Source: Fulvivirga sediminis (lineage in GTDB: Bacteria; Bacteroidota; Bacteroidia; Cytophagales; Cyclobacteriaceae). From it: a stretch of DNA of 64,000 nt. Shown here one piece after another: positions 26,465-35,900 of the stretch; the first letter of the stretch is position 1; every line of letters begins with the position of its first letter. Under the pieces are notes generated by a model. The model had not been told where the DNA came from. It searched no databases and saw only the letters and a list, made by a program, of their open reading frames with translations. The stretch is from positions 186,001-250,000 of the forward strand of contig NZ_JAESIY010000009.1 in the NCBI RefSeq assembly GCF_016757215.1, read 5' to 3'. Position numbers and translations under genes: made by a program.

Positions 26465-26747
26465 AAGAAATAGATTTAGGTTGATTGAATATCAGAAATA
26501 TACAAGCATAAAATCATATATTATAATAACTTAATTCATTATAATAAGGTATGAGATAAAATAATAAATTATACATATTTTATATATATTATTAATTACC
26601 ATAGCCTCACTGATAGCATTTTACAATTATTAATAATTTTCCTGCGTGCAACTTAAATAGACTGTAATTACCATAATACTCAATAAAATGATTAAAATTA
26701 TCACTAATATTACACAGCAGTAAGAGGAGTTTTATACAGAAAGCACC
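26465..26747. other. Very AT-rich divergent intergenic region
   Basis: Separates the divergent S74 gene and Lgt-like gene. It holds long A/T stretches (notably 26500-26600) likely to be bent or easily melted. I found no TAnnTTTG promoter match and no hairpin terminator. Confidence 0.45.
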
Positions 26748-27506
26748 ATGTCTATCCCCTATCACCCTACAGTTGCAGGCCATAGTATCAATGTACATCT
26801 CATCACAGAATATCTGGCGTTTTTCATTGCCTTCAGGTACTACCTTTATTTGAGAAAACGATCTTATGATGCGATTTCATCCAACAACAGGCTCAGTATA
26901 ATTTTAGGTGCAACTATAGGTGCCTTGGTAGGTTCCCGGCTCATTGGATTTTTAGAAAATCCCCTTTTTGACCTTTCTTGGAAAGATATTATCACCTTGT
27001 GGAATTTAAAGACAATTATGGGTGGCCTATTCGGTGGCCTCTTAGGTGTAGAGCTGACGAAAATGATTATTGGTGAAAAGCAGCGCTCCGGTGATCTGTT
27101 CACTTTGCCTATTATCTTAGGTATTTTCATAGGCAGAATCGGTTGTTTCTTATCCGGAACAGACGAATTTACCTATGGATCAGAAACCTCATTTTTCACC
27201 GGCATGGATTTAGGAGATGGCATAATGAGGCACCCTATCGCCCTTTATGAGTTAGTTTTTCTTATCATCCTTTTTATCATTATCAAACATATTCAAGACA
27301 GGAAAATCTACAGAAGCGGTATGGTTTTTAAAATTTTCATGATCAGCTACTTCGGCTTCAGATTCATGATTGAGTTTATTAAACCAAATCTATTCTTTGT
27401 GCTCGGCCTGAGTAGTATTCAATGGTTATGCATTGTTTGCTGGGCCTACTACTTACCTTATAATAAGGTTAAAAGCATAGGGAACAGTCTTCATCTTAAA
27501 TTATAA
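26748..27506 (+). CDS. Lgt-family membrane protein lacking key Lgt residues
   Basis: 252 residues with about seven hydrophobic helices and the Lgt landmarks GSRLIGFLEN, IMGGLFGGLLG, ILGIFIGRIGCFLSG, RHPIALYE and FRFMIEF. Against the E. coli enzyme as I recall it, the Arg of GRxGNF and the Arg and Glu of FRxxxEF are kept, but the essential His of SFHGG is Phe and the Asn of GNF is Cys. So it is a paralogue of prolipoprotein diacylglyceryl transferase whose activity is doubtful or altered. The many lipoproteins here imply a true lgt elsewhere in the genome. Monocistronic. Confidence 0.82.
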   Translation: MSIPYHPTVAGHSINVHLITEYLAFFIAFRYYLYLRKRSYDAISSNNRLSIILGATIGALVGSRLIGFLENPLFDLSWKDIITLWNLKTIMGGLFGGLLGVELTKMIIGEKQRSGDLFTLPIILGIFIGRIGCFLSGTDEFTYGSETSFFTGMDLGDGIMRHPIALYELVFLIILFIIIKHIQDRKIYRSGMVFKIFMISYFGFRFMIEFIKPNLFFVLGLSSIQWLCIVCWAYYLPYNKVKSIGNSLHLKL

Positions 27507-27632
27507 TTCTCTACCAAATTCGATGGTTATTCGCTTACAATCAGCGCCTAACTCATATTAATGTCTTGTAATTTTATATTTTTTAAACCAACTGCATTTC
27601 AATTGAAATAGTGGGCTTTTTTAATTTTCATA

Positions 27633-29723
27633 ATGAAATACTATTTTTTCAATGTACTTATAGCTTGCTGCTTAACCGTGGCAGGCTGCACTTCACTCTA
27701 TGCCCAAAATGGGTATACTACTTTACTTCCGGAAGGATATATTCCTTCTGATTTCACGCAGAGTTTCTCTCTGCGGTATTTAAATTCAACCTCCTCCATC
27801 TCTAAAGAAGATAAGAGATACGTTAGAAAAGGAAAAAAGAAGTTCTACTTAAAAAGTAGCTATAGCATCAATGATTTTTTGCTAAGTGGAAAAGTTCTGT
27901 TTAACGATCCTATTAGTAATTATCTCAATGCTATTCTTGCCGAAGTTTCTAAAAATGATCCTGACATAGATGATTCTAAAGTTCATGTTTACGCTGTAAA
28001 ATCAGCTATTCCAAATGCTTTTGCCACAAATTCTGGAATCATTTTCGTAAATATAGGTTTGATCACAAAACTTCAAAATGAAGCTCAGCTGGCCTTTATT
28101 CTGTCGCATGAAGCCACTCATTATAAAAAGAAACATGTTATTAACAACTATATCAAGAATATTGAAATAACCGAGGGTAAAGGTTCTTTTAGGAAATTTT
28201 CTAATGACGAGCAAAACATTGCAAAAAGCTCATACAGTAAAGAGCTAGAAATAGAAGCTGACTCAGAGGGACTTATTAGCTACATAAAATCTAATTATGC
28301 TAAAGATAGTTCTTTAATTCAAGTTTTCGATATCCTACAAACGTCTGATCAGCTTTTGCTCGACCAACCCTTTGAATATGAGTTTTTTGAACATGGAGAA
28401 TATATATTCCCTGATGACTACAAAGTCACTGATTTTGAGGAATATACTTCAGACGAAGATTACGATGACAGCGAGAGTACACACCCCAATACTGCCAAAA
28501 GGAAAGAAAACATTAAAACCCTTTTAAATAAATACGCAGTAGACGGTGGAACAAAGTATATCATATCGAAAAACAGCTTTGACAACACAAAGAAGCTTGC
28601 CACATTAGAACTATGCCGCCAATTCTTGCTAAATCATGATTATGATAACGCTCTTTATTTGGGCTATAGCTTGTTGAGTGAATACCCTGACGAAAAGTAC
28701 TTCATAGAAAAAGTAATTGGCAAAGCGATGTACGGTATTACTTATCGCGAAGGCCTCAACCCTGATAAAGTCGTTGTTTCTAAAGAAATTCAAAAAATAA
28801 GGCATTTATATAACGAAATGTCTGAGGAAGAGAGAAAAATATGGGCCATCCAATACCTATATAAAATACACTTAGCTCATCCAGAAGATGAAGAAGTAAA
28901 ACTCATGATAGAAGATTGTATAGCCAGGCTAGTCAAAGTGGATAAAACCATGCGAGACAAACTATTTAAAAATGGAACTGACAAATGGAAGCAAGCCTAT
29001 TATACTTATGCATTCTCTGAATTCGATAATCAATCTGCCCTTAAGCAATGGTTTGAAAAGTACACGCCGACTGATAAGACTGAAAGCAAGAAAAAAAGGA
29101 GACGTAAAAAGAAAAAACAGAAGGGGCCTAAAGTAAGCAAAACGATATTAGCTAACCCTTCTTACATTAAAATTAATAAGAAGAAAAAAGACGCTGCCAG
29201 ATATGCGGATAGTGAAGATGTATTGGAAGACTTAGGTAAAAAAATCAATAAAGTAAGTAGTAAGTTATCTATGAAAGTGGATCAGCTAGACATGAGCCAT
29301 CTGGGCAGAAATGATGTAGAAACATTTAATGACAATGCTATCGTAAATGAGTGGTTAGGCGAAAAATTTATAGGTTCAGACACATCAATGGTAAGTCCTA
29401 TTCATAATGAAGTCATACGAGTAGCAGACAAGCATAACACGCCCTACCTAACATGGATAGGGGCAATAACGATGAAAGACAAGGTGCATGATAAGGGGTA
29501 TGCGATTGCTTTAGCGTTGTTAGCTCCATCTCTTATACCATACACTATTGTTCACCTATTATCTCCAGAAAAGGAAACACTCTACATTTCATTCACTATG
29601 GACGTAAAAAGTGGACAGCTAGTCTCCAGCGACATTAGAAGTATGCAAATAAAGGATAGCAAATCTCTCATGCACTCCAACCTCTACAACACCTTCTTCA
29701 AACTTAAACATGGCAGAAAATAA
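27633..29723 (+). CDS. M48-family metallopeptidase, secreted, with long C-terminal extension
   Basis: 696 residues. Signal peptide or lipoprotein-like start (CCLTVAGCTSLYAQ); M48 catalytic core with HEATH (159-163) and the third zinc ligand in ELEIEAD (about 204-210). After about residue 300 comes a long helical part with a very basic stretch around 485-500 (KKKRRRKKKKQKG) and a C-terminal domain of unknown type. Likely a periplasmic quality-control or envelope protease of the BepA/YfgC kind, by family. Its stop overlaps the next gene's ATG by one base (TAATG). Confidence 0.88.
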   Translation: MKYYFFNVLIACCLTVAGCTSLYAQNGYTTLLPEGYIPSDFTQSFSLRYLNSTSSISKEDKRYVRKGKKKFYLKSSYSINDFLLSGKVLFNDPISNYLNAILAEVSKNDPDIDDSKVHVYAVKSAIPNAFATNSGIIFVNIGLITKLQNEAQLAFILSHEATHYKKKHVINNYIKNIEITEGKGSFRKFSNDEQNIAKSSYSKELEIEADSEGLISYIKSNYAKDSSLIQVFDILQTSDQLLLDQPFEYEFFEHGEYIFPDDYKVTDFEEYTSDEDYDDSESTHPNTAKRKENIKTLLNKYAVDGGTKYIISKNSFDNTKKLATLELCRQFLLNHDYDNALYLGYSLLSEYPDEKYFIEKVIGKAMYGITYREGLNPDKVVVSKEIQKIRHLYNEMSEEERKIWAIQYLYKIHLAHPEDEEVKLMIEDCIARLVKVDKTMRDKLFKNGTDKWKQAYYTYAFSEFDNQSALKQWFEKYTPTDKTESKKKRRRKKKKQKGPKVSKTILANPSYIKINKKKKDAARYADSEDVLEDLGKKINKVSSKLSMKVDQLDMSHLGRNDVETFNDNAIVNEWLGEKFIGSDTSMVSPIHNEVIRVADKHNTPYLTWIGAITMKDKVHDKGYAIALALLAPSLIPYTIVHLLSPEKETLYISFTMDVKSGQLVSSDIRSMQIKDSKSLMHSNLYNTFFKLKHGRK

Positions 29724-30469
29724 TGAAATCAATTTTTTTAACTACCGCCTTACTTCTAAGTGTAACATTTTTTTCAGAGGCGCAAGTACCTGGATTTATG
29801 GGAAAAAGAGCTTCGTTTAGCTTGAATTTAAATCCTACTCCCGCTCTTATCAATCAAAATGAAAACAATGTCATCATCTTCAATATTGATGAGAATTCGC
29901 GAAGCACAAAGCAAAACTATTTGGCTTTCAACTATCGCCCGCAAGTAAGTTTTGATTATCTGGTTGGGAAAAACCTCTCATTGGGTATTGACTATAAATT
30001 ATTAACAACCGGAACAACAAGAGCTTATGAAGAAGAGCCAGAGAAAGAAAATGACTATGAGCATTTACATAACGATGACGTTTTAAAAGGATCTTCTCTC
30101 GGCCTACATATAAAGTATTTTCTACATAAGAAATCTGGCTCCATTGCTCCTATTGGTTATTATCAAACTTTAGGGTTAGAATATGCAACCCTGAACACCT
30201 ATGATGATAAAGATTCTGACGAAAAACTGTTCGTTAATGATTTTAAACATTTCATATTAACCTATGAGGCCGGTAAGCAAAATGTATTTTTTAACACACT
30301 ACTTATCAGTTATGGAGTAGAATTCGGTTATGCATTCGTGCCTGGCAATTTTATGTTTGAAGAACCCCAATGGACGATACAAGAGGAATCTGGGTATAAC
30401 GTGCACAGAAGCTTATTTGGTTATTATGTCTTCAGCTTCAAACTGGGCATTGGTTCTTTACTTTTCTAA
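29723..30469 (+). CDS. Outer-membrane beta-barrel protein
   Basis: 248 residues with signal peptide (MKSIFLTTALLLSVTFFSEAQ) and alternating amphipathic strands: FSLNLNPTPALI, YRPQVSFDYLV, LSLGIDYKLL, SLGLHIKYFL, and a terminal aromatic strand FGYYVFSFKLGIG. An outer-membrane barrel of unknown role. Translationally coupled to the M48 gene, so the two likely act together at the envelope. Confidence 0.82.
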   Translation: MKSIFLTTALLLSVTFFSEAQVPGFMGKRASFSLNLNPTPALINQNENNVIIFNIDENSRSTKQNYLAFNYRPQVSFDYLVGKNLSLGIDYKLLTTGTTRAYEEEPEKENDYEHLHNDDVLKGSSLGLHIKYFLHKKSGSIAPIGYYQTLGLEYATLNTYDDKDSDEKLFVNDFKHFILTYEAGKQNVFFNTLLISYGVEFGYAFVPGNFMFEEPQWTIQEESGYNVHRSLFGYYVFSFKLGIGSLLF

Positions 30470-30488
30470 TCTCAAAATTTCATCCAAA

Positions 30489-31067
30489 TTGAAAAACATA
30501 TTTATCTACCTTATCACTTTTCTACTACTTGCTGCATGCTTTCAAGAGCAGGATAACCCATTAATTGATTCAGCAAGAATTATAAAAGCTACCTGTAACG
30601 ACGGCATCTTAAATCAAGATGAAGAAGACATAGACTGCGGGGGAGTTTGCAAGATATGTAGGCCGGAAAATTGTTCAGAGCAATTGGAATCAAATTCCCT
30701 TATTATAGATGGTGAAAGATATACGTTCCAAGATTTATATGTGAGACACTATTTCATTCAAAGCGATTACGTTATAGCTGCCACAAAAAGTAATGGTAAG
30801 AACAACTTTAAACTCTCAATCCGTTTTGAAGGGTACTTACCTTATAATTCCAAAAAATATGATATAACGGAAAATTTTCAAGGCGAAGAGTCTACAGCTT
30901 ACATGGAACTAATTGGCGATGAATTTTCCAACGATTATTATGCATACAGCGGAAAGGTGTACATAGAAAAAACCGATAATTACTACATCATAGAATTTTG
31001 TGATGTAAAACTCAAAAATGAATATAATAACGAGATCAATGCTTCTGGAAAACTGATTCATGATTAG
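30489..31067 (+). CDS. Lipoprotein with CxDGxxNxxExxxDCGGxCxxC motif
   Basis: A TTG at 30489 begins KNIFIYLITFLLLAACFQE, a proper lipobox (LAAC); the longer frame back to 30330 lies inside the barrel gene and is not protein-like. Just after the anchor sits CNDGILNQDEEDIDCGGVCKIC, the small disulfide or metal-binding motif common in Bacteroidota surface proteins, followed by a beta-rich domain (about 150 residues) with no assignment. 19 bases after the barrel gene, so third member of the M48 cluster. No intact ATG at the expected start is notable. Confidence 0.75.
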   Translation: MKNIFIYLITFLLLAACFQEQDNPLIDSARIIKATCNDGILNQDEEDIDCGGVCKICRPENCSEQLESNSLIIDGERYTFQDLYVRHYFIQSDYVIAATKSNGKNNFKLSIRFEGYLPYNSKKYDITENFQGEESTAYMELIGDEFSNDYYAYSGKVYIEKTDNYYIIEFCDVKLKNEYNNEINASGKLIHD

Positions 31068-31116
31068 TGAAAATAAAACAGTACGTTTTAAAGCTCAAAC
31101 TCACCGTTATGTAAAT

Positions 31117-31140
31117 GGCTATCATGTATACCTGATAGCC
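31117..31140 (+). terminator. Hairpin after the M48/lipoprotein cluster
   Basis: Perfect arms GGCTATCA (31117-31124) and TGATAGCC (31133-31140), 8-base loop. The same stem core occurs in the terminator at 9591-9621. No run of T follows, so it may be a weak terminator or an RNA 3' end structure. Confidence 0.45.
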
Positions 31141-31141
31141 G

Positions 31142-31173
31142 TTGACATAATTTTGGCAATCGAAATAATTTTG
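31142..31173 (+). promoter_or_regulatory. Bacteroidota-type promoter for the radical SAM gene
   Basis: TTG at 31142-31144, 21-base spacer, perfect -7 TAATTTTG at 31166-31173. A second TAATTTTG starts at 31148. Predicted transcript start near 31180, about 13 bases before the ATG at 31193. Confidence 0.66.
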
Positions 31174-31192
31174 CGATTTTTAGAATAAAAAA

Positions 31193-32587
31193 ATGCCAGT
31201 CAGAAAATATACATATTACGATTTTACGCTTAGCCTGTGTCCGGAATGCTTGAAGCGAATTGATGCTAAAATAGTATTTGAAGACGGCAATGTATTTATG
31301 CTCAAAAGATGCCCTGAACACGGCAACTCTAAGGTACTCATAGCTGATGATATAGAATATTATAAAAATATAAGGAATTATAACAAGCCATCAGAAATGC
31401 CGTATCAGTTTAATACCAAAACACACTATGGCTGCCCGTATGACTGTGGCTTGTGCCCTGATCATGAACAGCATTCTTGTCTTACTGTGGTAGAAATAAC
31501 TGATAGGTGTAACCTTAGTTGCCCTACCTGTTACGCAGGCTCCTCACCCACATATGGGCGTCATCGCACGCTAGACGAAGTGAAAGCTATGTTAGATGCC
31601 GTAGTGAGAAATGAAAAAGAGCCTGATGTGATACAATTAAGTGGTGGCGAGCCCACTATTCACCCCCAGTTTTTTGAGATTCTCGATTACGCCAAATCTT
31701 TGCCCATAAGGCACTTGATGGTGAATACCAATGGTGTACAAATAGCCAAAGATTTTGAGTTTGCAAAAAGGTTAGCTACCTATATGCCTGACTTTGAGCT
31801 TTACCTACAGTTTGACTCATTCAAAAATGAAGCCCTACAAACTCTGAGAGGTGCCGATCTTTGGAAGATTAGAGAACAGGCACTAGAACATTTAAATGAG
31901 CTAAACCTATCAACCACGCTAGTAGTAACCTTACAAAAAGGTCTTAATGATGACGAAATGGGTAAAACCATTGACTTCGCTTTAAAACAGAAATGCGTAA
32001 GAGGAGTTACATTTCAACCTACACAAATTGCTGGTAGGCTAGATAATTTCAACTCAGAAACAGATAGAATAACACTTACTGAAGTCCGCCGGAAAATTTT
32101 AGAGCAAACACCTATCTTTAATGAAGATGATCTCATACCAGTACCTTGCAACCCTGATGCCTTGGTCATGGGTTATGCCCTCAAATTAGGAGATGGAGTA
32201 TTTCCTCTAACCCGATATATTAATCCGGCAGATCTGCTTGACAATAGCCGTAACACGATAGTTTATGAACAAGATGAGCACCTTCAAGGTAAAATGATTG
32301 AGCTCTTTAGCACGGGTAATTCCGTAGATGGCGCTACAGAAAAGCTTCATTCTATTCTCTGCTGTCTGCCGCAAATAAAAGCACCTTCTTTGAGCTACAA
32401 CAACCTGTTTAGAGTTATCATAATGCAGTTTGTAGATGCACACAATTTTGATGTAAGAGCAATTAAGAAGTCATGTGTTCATATTGTGGATAAAAACAAT
32501 AAAATCATACCTTTTGAAACCATGAACCTCTTCTACCGAGATGATAAAAAAGAATATTTAAAACAACTTCAAAATCAGGAAATATGA
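31193..32587 (+). CDS. Radical SAM protein of the tetraether-synthase (Tes/MJ0619) type
   Basis: 464 residues. Radical SAM signature CxxxCxxC at Cys 106, 110, 113 (DRCNLSCPTCYA), GGEPT at about 150. It also has an N-terminal rubredoxin-like CxxC (Cys 16, 19) with C-PEHG (Cys 40, His 43), and a second CxxxCxxC (Cys 81, 85, 88 in CPYDCGLCPDH). This multi-cluster N terminus is the pattern of the archaeal tetraether lipid synthase family, including MJ0619-type enzymes. The Tes-like C-terminal PFC segment appears here as PFETMN, so one expected Cys may be missing. Lipid or cofactor modification is inferred. The next gene starts within its stop (ATGA). Confidence 0.85.
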   Translation: MPVRKYTYYDFTLSLCPECLKRIDAKIVFEDGNVFMLKRCPEHGNSKVLIADDIEYYKNIRNYNKPSEMPYQFNTKTHYGCPYDCGLCPDHEQHSCLTVVEITDRCNLSCPTCYAGSSPTYGRHRTLDEVKAMLDAVVRNEKEPDVIQLSGGEPTIHPQFFEILDYAKSLPIRHLMVNTNGVQIAKDFEFAKRLATYMPDFELYLQFDSFKNEALQTLRGADLWKIREQALEHLNELNLSTTLVVTLQKGLNDDEMGKTIDFALKQKCVRGVTFQPTQIAGRLDNFNSETDRITLTEVRRKILEQTPIFNEDDLIPVPCNPDALVMGYALKLGDGVFPLTRYINPADLLDNSRNTIVYEQDEHLQGKMIELFSTGNSVDGATEKLHSILCCLPQIKAPSLSYNNLFRVIIMQFVDAHNFDVRAIKKSCVHIVDKNNKIIPFETMNLFYRDDKKEYLKQLQNQEI

Positions 32588-32784
32588 TACTTGTAGATAA
32601 CATGAACCTAAATGGTTTAATATATTTTTTCGCAGCCATCATATTTGGCCCTCCTTTATTACTGGCCATTATTGGGTTTGCTGTTAAGAGAAATAGTAAT
32701 AAAAGCGCTAAAGTACTTTTTACCTTGAGCGCTCTTTATTTACTCGTTGCTGGAGGGATCTGCGGAACTCTCTTGGCAGGCTAA
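32584..32784 (+). CDS. Small two-helix membrane protein coupled to the radical SAM gene, 66 aa
   Basis: Two hydrophobic segments (about LIYFFAAIIFGPPLLLAIIGFAV and VLFTLSALYLLVAGGICGTLLAG) joined by a short basic loop KRNSNKSAK. ATG overlaps the radical SAM stop codon (ATGA), giving translational coupling. No family recognised. Likely a membrane tether or substrate-handling partner of the enzyme, inferred from coupling only. Confidence 0.7.
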   Translation: MILVDNMNLNGLIYFFAAIIFGPPLLLAIIGFAVKRNSNKSAKVLFTLSALYLLVAGGICGTLLAG

Positions 32785-32910
32785 ATCAAGCTCTATCAAA
32801 AGCATTTTTACTAATGAAGATGAAATTCAAGCACTTGACTTGCATTCTCTACTGATATAAAGAAGACTGTGTGAATCTGATTTAATGATTGCCTTTGATA
32901 AAGCCTCATA

Positions 32911-35900
32911 CTATTGCTCAATCTCCAACCTTATCCCCTCACTATGATTGCTAAACTCCGGTGCATACATACATTGGATGGAGGTAATTCCATTACTAAA
33001 ATCTCCCGCATTGTTAGCTCTCAGGTCATACTCAAATACAAATACGCCTTCGGTCAGGTGCTCAAAGAAGAAATTGGTACTAGCATCTCGGGTGCTTTCA
33101 TAGTAGCCCAGTCCATCTTGATATTTAAAGCTTGAAAGCACATTGATAGGTTCCAGACCGGAGGCTCGCATATCTTTCATATGCACAAAGTCCATTTCAC
33201 GATCTACCTTTAGCTCTATGCGCACTCTGATGCGGTCCCCTACTTGTAATCCGTTAGCTGAAAGGTCTTCCAATTTTTCTCCGGTATCAGTATTTACCAC
33301 TTTAAATACCTTCTTTGTCAATGAAAGCGGAGAAGAAGCCGAAGTAATCTTATCCAGATTTTCAAAATATTGCCAATACAAAGCTCCCCAGGCTACTCCC
33401 TTATCCTTTTTAGTAAGTGTTACCTCAGCCATAGCGGGCGTAATTTCAGCACCATCATAAGCTTTTTTAATATAGCCGGTACCAGCTTCTGGCATGCTGC
33501 CATCATCATTTTTAAGGTCTACTGCTTGCTTACCCAGCTTTACTTCTAAGGTTTCATTTACATCTAGCCAGCTGCTACCCTTAAGTAAAAGTGCGTATAC
33601 GGCCTCAGTTGTAGCTTTGGTAGAAGTCCATTGATTGGTTTGCTTGTGTTTCAATAACCATAATTTGAGGTTATCAACATTCCTCTGTTGGTTCTCCCCT
33701 CCAAGTTCTGTAAAGACTTCAATCATTAATGCCTGCGTCTCAATAGGTGCCTGATACCAGAAATAACTGCTTTCGTTAGCCTTCCAATACATGCCCATTT
33801 CCTCGCTGGTAATGCTGCACTCATCTAATGATTTTAAAATACCATTAGCAAGCTTATCCTCTCCACTTTTGTGATGTATAAGCGCAATCATGCCCTGCTG
33901 CATAAGCCTTTCATCTTTCCAAAATTCTTTGGCCTGGCCTGTATAGTAATCGAGCGCCGGTTGAAGTTGAGAACTTACTTTTTGATCAGGATAAAAGCTT
34001 CTCAAATACAAATATTGAATGTGAATAGGCGTTATATGTTTTTCAGCCATATACTTTTTAGCATCCTTACTCATTTTAGAATACTTGATCAGTTCTTTAT
34101 AATCATCAATAAGCTCAGACTCTAAATAAGGCATTGCCTTTTTCACTACCTCATCAAGGTCATCCACTTCCACACCCAACTTTTGCAAATGCGCTATCCC
34201 TGTTATAATGTGCTGGGTAATATATCGGTTAGCCCTATCACTGCCTGCAAACCAAGGGAAACCACCATTTTCAAATTGCATTTGCTTGAGCTTATTCACT
34301 ACTGCAGTTTGCTGATCTTGCATATGATTGAGATCAAAAAGTAAAGCTATACGCTTTTTCTGTTCAGTTTCATTCTCAGCATCTCGCAGCCATGGTGTTT
34401 CGGAGATAATCAGAGACTTAAGCTCTTCATTTTTCTCTAACGCACTTACCAAAGCATCAGCCTCTTTCCATTGATCAAATACCTTCGCGATTTTAGGATT
34501 GGCGTTGACAATATGTGAACCCAAACTATTGGCATAAAACCTACTAAAGGTCTGCTCAGCACATTCATAAGGATATTCCATCAGATAAGGAAGCGCTTGC
34601 ACCGCATACCAGGCAGGATTAGAGGTGATCTCTAAAGTTAGCTTATGGTGTGTCAAGGTTTTAGAAGTATTTTTTTTGAGCTTATCAAGCGTAAAAGTTT
34701 TAGATTCTCCCGAATGCACATCCATAGACATGGTTTCTGTTACCAGCATACGATTGGTTAAAACCGGCAGTACACTTTGCTCTCCATCAGAAAAGTTACC
34801 TGCCTTAGCCACTACCTTATATTCTACCGCTTGCAAACCAGCAGGTATACTTAACCTCCAAGAAACTGAAGTGTTGCCTTTGGGTTCAATTTCAAAATTT
34901 TTGGTTTTATCCTCTAACTCCAATTTTTGATCAATGGACTCACCCGTGGTAGCATCATATAACTGTAAAGCTGCAAAGCCTTGTAGTGCTTCATCTGATA
35001 GGCTGCTTATTTTTGCGGCAATTATGATTTCATCGCTTTCACGCAAAAAGCGGGGAGCATTAGGCGTTACCATCAACTCTTTTTGGGTTACAGCCTGTAA
35101 TGTTTTCTGACCAATATGAAGGTCCTTATCATGAGCTAAAAGTTGCAGTTTCCAGCGGGTGAGCGCTTCTGGGGCGGTAAACTCAAAACTTATTTCTCCA
35201 TTTTCATCCGTTCTCAACTGAGGAAAAAAGAATGCCGTTTCCTTAAGATTTGTTCGTGCTTGTACTTGTGAGAGTTCCTCTTCTAAAGCTGCCTTGCTGG
35301 TAAAGATAATAACACCATTAGCTGCTCTTGATCCATATAGCGCAGTAGCCTCATCACCTTTAAGCATTTTAGCACTAGCCAGGTCTTTCGGGTTAATTTC
35401 ATCTTTACTAACCACCTTACCATCCAATACGTAAAGTGCTTCAGAATTTTCATTCATTATTGATGATGCTCCTCTGATCTGTACGCCAGCAACTTTCCCC
35501 TGAAGTGAAGCTGCAATATCCTCTCGTGGAGCTTCTTCGAAAATGATTTCCTCCTCTATTGCTTCTTCATCAGCAACCTCAACCATTCCATCGGCATTAC
35601 TAACAGCGCTTACAGCAAAACCCAGTCTAGATCTTTTGTTTTCCATGCCATACCCAACCACCACCACTTCAGAGAGCTGGCTTACATCTTCTCCAAGTAT
35701 TGCATTAATCCTGTTTTTATCTTTAACGGATACTTCAGTGGAAGTGAAACCAATAAATCTAAAGACCAATAAATCCGTTTTACTCGCTTTTATAGAGTAA
35801 TGACCATCAATATCCGTAACCGCTCCCCTATTTGTTCCCTTAACAATTATATTTACTCCAGGCAAAGGATCTCCCGCACTATTTGTAACCAAGCCTTCTA

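Noticed and set aside
27590-27625. TTG plus TAATTTTC upstream of the M48 gene
   Set aside because: One mismatch in the -7, a short spacer, and too close to the ATG.
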